This document shows, piece after piece, positions 63,739 to 64,000 of a stretch of DNA of 64,000 bases; position 1 is the stretch's first letter, and each line of letters opens with the position of its first letter. Origin of the DNA: CAVPCZ01 sp963779225 (lineage in GTDB: Bacteria > Bacteroidota > Ignavibacteria > UBA10030 > UBA6906). The position numbers were made by a program, and so were the translations under genes. Where the stretch lies: NCBI GenBank assembly GCA_963779225.1, contig CAVZWW010000003.1:2852001-2916000 (forward strand). The letters run 5' to 3'. The notes below the pieces were generated by a model. The model was not told the DNA's origin. It saw only the letters and a program-made list of their open reading frames with translations, and ran no database searches.

Positions 63739-64000
63739 ATGGATCGTTCACGCAGGCGTGTCTTTTCGTTGCTGACAGTCATGATTCTCGCGGCAGCATC
63801 CGCTTTCCCGCAGCCCGCGCTGCAGTTGAAGTACGGTTTTGAAAAAGGGAAGGCGTACCGGTATGCCGATCTCGTGACCTCGAACATGGTTCAGGAGATG
63901 ATGGGCCAGGAGATGAAGATCTATACAACGGCACGCATGGTGAGCCGCGTCGAGGTCGCGGACAAGCGTCAGGATGGAACGAGCGTGCTGATCACCTCAA
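63739..64000 (+). CDS. exported protein, 5' part only
   Basis: The gene runs off the end of the window. ATG 63739 (GGTG upstream) opens a signal peptide (FSLLTVMILAAASAFPQ) and a mature start LQLKYGFEKGKAYRYADLVTSNMVQEM. This L-K-Y-x-F-x-K-G-x-x-Y-x-Y pattern resembles DUF6263-type exported proteins, but 87 residues are too few to be sure. Confidence 0.6.
   Translation, partial: MDRSRRRVFSLLTVMILAAASAFPQPALQLKYGFEKGKAYRYADLVTSNMVQEMMGQEMKIYTTARMVSRVEVADKRQDGTSVLITS

Noticed and set aside
1..64000. tRNA, rRNA, CRISPR arrays, insertion sequences, prophage or att sites
   Set aside because: I looked in the intergenic regions for cloverleaf ends, spaced direct repeats, terminal inverted repeats and transposase or integrase motifs and saw none. 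A covariance-model scan would be needed to exclude small RNAs.

Overview
The window is about 58% GC, densely coded and free of mobile elements. It suggests a free-living member of the Bacteroidota/Chlorobiota (FCB) group, most like the Ignavibacteria/Kapabacteria side. Evidence for this: a type IX secretion C-terminal sorting domain of the DQNYPNPFNPST type, a PorV/PorQ-family protein, a TonB-dependent receptor, GWxTD and DUF5683 proteins, a paired M16 peptidase operon, and the order cmk-ispH-rpsA. Candidate promoters look like ordinary sigma-70 sites (TTGAnn, 16-17 bp spacer, TAnnnT), which also fits that side of the group better than Bacteroidia. The placement is inference; no rRNA or tRNA gene was seen.

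1-12 kb: the end of a CPA1 Na+/H+ antiporter, a double UspA protein and a PRC-barrel protein, then a trehalose cluster (DUF5752 protein, TreT-like glycosyltransferase, fused OtsA-OtsB, a membrane-anchored six-hairpin glycosidase-like protein, exported GH37 trehalase). 11-17 kb: small exported proteins, an alpha/beta hydrolase, a MenC/NSAR-family enolase and a CsgG-like protein whose promoter abuts four 17-bp repeats. 17-33 kb is housekeeping: Sua5/YciO, Der, a CoA-disulfide-reductase-like enzyme, Upp, Rel/Spo, YqgF, MtgA, an AlbA_2 protein, a SpoU methyltransferase, Cmk, IspH, ribosomal protein S1, MtaB, a DUF512 radical SAM protein, a DUF5683 protein and TruA. Five of these genes (mtgA, cmk, ispH, rpsA, mtaB) carry eight one-base gains between about 23.97 and 30.12 kb, which looks like poor consensus rather than biology.

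33-46 kb: a pectin/galacturonate pair (pectinesterase, UxaE-type tagaturonate epimerase with an operator-overlapped promoter), then an outer-membrane/secretion cassette (TonB receptor, large exported protein, PorV-like protein, OmpP1-like barrel, T9SS cargo). 46-56 kb: YifB/ComM, a permease fused to PTS EIIA and TrkA-C domains, an isocitrate dehydrogenase-type enzyme, the M16 pair, a GWxTD lipoprotein and a DusB-type synthase. 56-62 kb: a tight four-gene operon joins both subunits of a xanthine dehydrogenase to a PduS-like flavin/Fe-S protein and a PduT-like microcompartment shell protein with the pore cysteine. This is the most unusual system in the window. An M28 aminopeptidase lipoprotein and the start of a further exported protein end it.
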